Below are positions 6,245 through 7,974 of a stretch of 7,974 nt of DNA, in pieces. This DNA comes from DATFYI01 sp035315125. Its GTDB lineage: Bacteria; Chloroflexota; Anaerolineae; Anaerolineales; Anaerolineaceae. The position numbers and the translations under genes were made by a program. The stretch is taken from contig DATFYI010000274.1 in assembly GCA_035315125.1 (NCBI GenBank), forward strand, positions 1-7,974, in the 5' to 3' direction. How positions within the stretch are numbered: position 1 is the stretch's first letter; each line of letters starts with the position of its first letter. A model generated the notes under the pieces. It was not told the DNA's origin. It did not search any database and was given only the letters and a program-made list of their open reading frames with translations.

Positions 6245-6661
6245 ATGGAATTCAAAACATTTATCACCCAGCACCTGGTCAAGGGTGAGGATTTAAACCA
6301 TCACGGTACTCTTTACGCTGGCCGTACCGCCGAATGGTTTGTCGAATCGGGTTTTATCGCGGCTGCCAGCCTGACACGCCCGGAAAATATCGTCTGCATG
6401 AATATCCATGGCATGCTGTTTAAACGCCCAATCCATCTTGGCGAGCTGATTTGTTTCGAGAGCCAGATTGTATATGCCGGCAAATCTCGTCTGGTGGCAC
6501 ATATTGAGATGCTGGCATCAGGTGAAACCGATGTAACCGGATTTATCACCTTTGTGCATGTCGACAAAGAGGGCAAGCCCCTCCCGCACGGGCTGACGAT
6601 CGTCCCACAGACTCCCAGAGAAATCGAATTATACGAGCAAGCTAAAAATATGCGAGACTGA
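6245..6661 (+). CDS. acyl-CoA thioesterase, hotdog fold
   Basis: This 138-residue protein should hydrolyse acyl-CoA to free acid and CoA in the cytoplasm; the chain length it prefers cannot be told. The hotdog signature is NHHGTLYAGRTAEWFVESGFIAA (18-40), where N18, G21 and the acid E34 correspond to the conserved Asn, Gly and catalytic acid of the 4HBT acyl-CoA thioesterase group (YciA/BACH type). The core strands continue through MNIHGMLFKRPIHLGELI (52-69) and VTGFITFVHVD (97-107). E34 stands where YciA-like enzymes have Asp. The ATG at 6245-6247 is chosen because GGGAGG (6234-6239) lies five bases before it; an in-frame GTG at 6203 has no such site and adds a tail not expected in the family. 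The gene has its own likely promoter and ends 11 bases before the stop of the convergent lipoprotein gene. Confidence 0.9.
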   Translation: MEFKTFITQHLVKGEDLNHHGTLYAGRTAEWFVESGFIAAASLTRPENIVCMNIHGMLFKRPIHLGELICFESQIVYAGKSRLVAHIEMLASGETDVTGFITFVHVDKEGKPLPHGLTIVPQTPREIELYEQAKNMRD

Positions 6662-6672
6662 TGGAGAGGACG

Positions 6673-7503
6673 TTACTTCACACAGGTGGGGTCCGTACAG
6701 TTATAATATTTCGTGGGGTAGCTGGCGTCCCAGGGGTGGATATCTTGCTGCTTTTGACAGGTTAGTGTTTTTACATTTGGCAGAAGCCCATTCCAGCAAA
6801 GCGCTGGGGAATACCTGTGGAAAATGATCGAGTCTTCCTTGATTTTAGTTCCATCCGGAGCGACCACTACAAAACGGTAAGTAGTCGACCAAAGCGGTGG
6901 GTTTGTGATGTAAGTATGCGTTAGAACAGCATACATTGCGTTTGGATTGCTGGAGGAAGCCTTCAAAGTTACCGTCAACCAGGGCGCCGAACTCAGATCA
7001 TAAACCTGTAAGGTTGTACCGGCCGGTTTTGGTTGCCCGAAGGTGTAAACAAACGTGCAGGATGAGAACGGCACCTGAAATGAAAGTGTACCCTTTACGG
7101 TACTGCCGGTTATCCCGTTCGTTGGCATAATGGTTGGGTCGGTTGTCGCAGTAACCGGGAAGTAACCTGCGGGCATGCACCAGGCGGTCAGCTTATCAGC
7201 CTGAGGAGCTGAAGTGGGGGTTGCTGGTGGGGTTGTGGATGTGGGTGGGATGGTTGGCTGTACGGTTGGACTGGGCGGTATCGCGGTAGGCTCGGCAGTT
7301 GGCAGAACTGGCGCTATCGTTGCCGTAGGTGCAGTCGTAACTGCCGTAGGTGCAGCGGTAGCTGCCGCAGGTGCAGCAGTAGCTGCCGCAGATGGTGTCA
7401 GAGTAACTTGCCCAGCCTGCCCTCCATAACAGGCGGAAGCGAACAACACCGGCAGAACGAACAGTACAAACAAAATGAGTTTGGCGACTTTGTTGTTAAA
7501 CAT
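6673..7503 (-). CDS. putative lipoprotein with Thr/Pro/Ala-rich linker and Cys-containing C-terminal domain
   Basis: I do not recognise a named family. The 276-residue product starts with a short basic N-terminus and a hydrophobic stretch (8-22), then FASAC with a probable lipidated Cys at 25, so it should be anchored on the outer face of the membrane. Residues 32-102 are a low-complexity Ala/Thr/Pro linker, a spacer typical of Chloroflexota surface proteins. The folded part (about 103-276) has alternating strand-like segments (GTLSFQVPFSSCTFVYTFG, LQVYDL, WLTVTLKASS, TYRFVVVAPDG) suggesting a beta-sandwich, and six Cys (109, 149, 236, 249, 269, 274) that could form disulfides. The last 40 residues are aromatic and Cys-rich (CWNG, HPWD, KYYNC). 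The ATG at 7501-7503 has a strong ribosome site (AAGGAG on the minus strand, six bases away). It may bind a ligand or cell-wall component, but there is no direct evidence. Confidence 0.82.
   Translation of the reverse strand: MFNNKVAKLILFVLFVLPVLFASACYGGQAGQVTLTPSAAATAAPAAATAAPTAVTTAPTATIAPVLPTAEPTAIPPSPTVQPTIPPTSTTPPATPTSAPQADKLTAWCMPAGYFPVTATTDPTIMPTNGITGSTVKGTLSFQVPFSSCTFVYTFGQPKPAGTTLQVYDLSSAPWLTVTLKASSSNPNAMYAVLTHTYITNPPLWSTTYRFVVVAPDGTKIKEDSIIFHRYSPALCWNGLLPNVKTLTCQKQQDIHPWDASYPTKYYNCTDPTCVK
7321..7391 (-). repeat. 21-bp tandem repeat in the lipoprotein linker
   Basis: Three full units (7321-7341, 7342-7362, 7363-7383) and part of a fourth, each beginning TGCCG(T/C)AGGTGCAG on the plus strand, differ at a few positions only. 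Twenty-one bases are seven codons, so copy-number changes keep the reading frame. On the minus strand the units encode seven-residue blocks such as TAAPAAA, TAAPTAV and TTAPTAT, at about residues 38-61 of the lipoprotein. Confidence 0.85.
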
Positions 7504-7713
7504 ATTTTTCTCCTTGCTATTCTCGGCAGAATGATAATGAATTCCACAAAGAATTTGATCCGGATGGAATAATTTTGGAATTTAATGCTGGAATGTGGCC
7601 TACCAGGCTGTAAGTTTAAAAGACCGTTATCAATCAAGTTGTTAAAGTAACCATGTTGGATATGTATTTACCATTAATATTGCCCCGCTTGCATCGATAG
7701 ATGATAAATTTCG

Positions 7714-7743
7714 CTTATATTAGCACCAGAACGGCCCTTGCAA
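7714..7743 (-). promoter_or_regulatory. possible promoter of the lipoprotein gene
   Basis: On the minus strand TTGCAA (7738-7743, four of six to the -35 consensus) is followed after 18 bp by TATAAG (7714-7719, five of six to the -10 consensus). Transcription would start near 7707, leaving an untranslated leader of about 200 bases. The -35 box lies inside the small hairpin at 7735-7749. Confidence 0.35.
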
Positions 7744-7749
7744 CAAGGG
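7735..7749. other. small hairpin downstream of the right-edge gene
   Basis: CCCTTG (7735-7740) pairs with CAAGGG (7744-7749) around a 3-base loop. It lies about 40 bases beyond the stop of the right-edge minus-strand gene, but no T-run follows on the minus strand, so a terminator role is weakly supported. Confidence 0.3.
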
Positions 7750-7788
7750 GTTTGGAGTTAAGTGTTTGATTAGGATTAGATTATGCGA

Positions 7789-7974
7789 TCAACCTGCGGA
7801 TGGATCTGGCGGCTCTTGCAGGAAGCGGCCGGGGATTTGCGGTATTTCAAAACGAACCGGATCCTCCGGGTAGATCGTGCCGGGTCTCTCCACCCAGGCT
7901 ACCAAACCACGCAGATGGCGGGCGGATTCGACAAACAATTTGGCCAGGCCGTCGCGTTCTGGATAATGGCTCTG
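7789..7974 (-). CDS. C-terminal fragment, possibly of a MOSC-domain protein
   Basis: The last 61 codons of a gene entering from the right edge end at a TGA (7789-7791). The segment HLRGLVAWVERPGTIYPEDPVRF resembles the closing strands of MOSC domains, which often read as G-V-x-A-x-V-x-x-x-G-x-I-x-x-G-D-x-V. MOSC proteins are sulfur-carrier modules related to the molybdenum-cofactor sulfurase C-terminus, or act on N-hydroxylated bases. The usual Gly-Asp before the last strand is Glu-Asp here, and the MOSC cysteine would lie outside the window, so the family call is tentative. The opposite strand is also open across this stretch (from an ATG at 7800), but the minus-strand protein has more natural composition and no ribosome site precedes that ATG. 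The remaining C-terminal tail (QEPPDPSAG) is probably disordered. Confidence 0.55.
   Translation of the reverse strand, partial: QSHYPERDGLAKLFVESARHLRGLVAWVERPGTIYPEDPVRFEIPQIPGRFLQEPPDPSAG

Larger units (their letters stand above)
7504..7788. other. AT-rich intergenic region upstream of the lipoprotein gene
   Basis: This 285-base stretch lies between the gene ending at 7789 and the lipoprotein start. It holds a possible promoter (7714-7743), a small hairpin (7735-7749) and the ribosome site of the lipoprotein gene. I see no RNA gene and no convincing small coding region. Confidence 0.6.

Noticed and set aside
7321..7391. Short repeats considered as a CRISPR array
   Set aside because: Units are contiguous, without spacers, and fit codons of the lipoprotein linker.
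7214..7429. Plus-strand Gly/Val/Ala-rich open frame
   Set aside because: It is the complement of the lipoprotein linker and its tandem repeat; the apparent repeat protein is an artefact of the repeat DNA.

Overview
The window looks like a stretch of chromosome from a bacterium of the Chloroflexota, probably Anaerolineae-like. This is an inference from style: lipoproteins with Thr/Pro/Ala-rich linkers after the lipid-anchored cysteine, a T-box riboswitch in front of a tRNA-synthetase gene, an MscL channel with a zinc-ribbon tail, and moderate GC. No rRNA, tRNA, insertion sequence, integrase, phage gene or CRISPR array is visible. It reads as ordinary housekeeping and accessory chromosome.

Layout. 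Bases 1-757 (minus) hold the N-terminal half of a sugar-type ABC-transporter solute-binding lipoprotein that runs off the left edge. Upstream of it on the same strand is a two-domain NUDIX hydrolase (795-1418). From the NUDIX start codon a promoter fires rightward (TTGACT, 17 bp, TATAAT) into a T-box leader (about 1453-1742). The leader has a valine GUC specifier, a UGGU acceptor-binding bulge and an intrinsic terminator that excludes the antiterminator. It controls valS, the valyl-tRNA synthetase gene (1775-4480, plus). About 170 bp with nested palindromes separate valS from a convergent minus-strand cluster, read right to left as yjjX (ITP/XTP phosphatase, 5523-6050), mscL (4986-5495) and a single-PAS-domain protein (4648-4989) whose start overlaps the mscL stop as ATGA. 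Divergent from yjjX is an acyl-CoA thioesterase gene of the hotdog fold (6245-6661, plus). It converges on a lipoprotein gene of unknown function (6673-7503, minus) with 21-bp repeats in its linker. The right edge holds the last 61 codons of a minus-strand gene that may encode a MOSC-domain protein (7789-7974).

How it works together. The best supported regulatory unit is valS: uncharged tRNA-Val should bind the leader, stabilise the antiterminator and let transcription reach the gene. The yjjX-mscL-PAS cluster is probably one transcript, with mscL and the PAS gene translationally coupled; that pairing is the least ordinary gene arrangement here. I do not see a dramatic new system. The points worth a second look are the mscL-PAS coupling, the zinc-ribbon MscL, the valS promoter placed on the NUDIX start site, and the palindrome cluster after valS.
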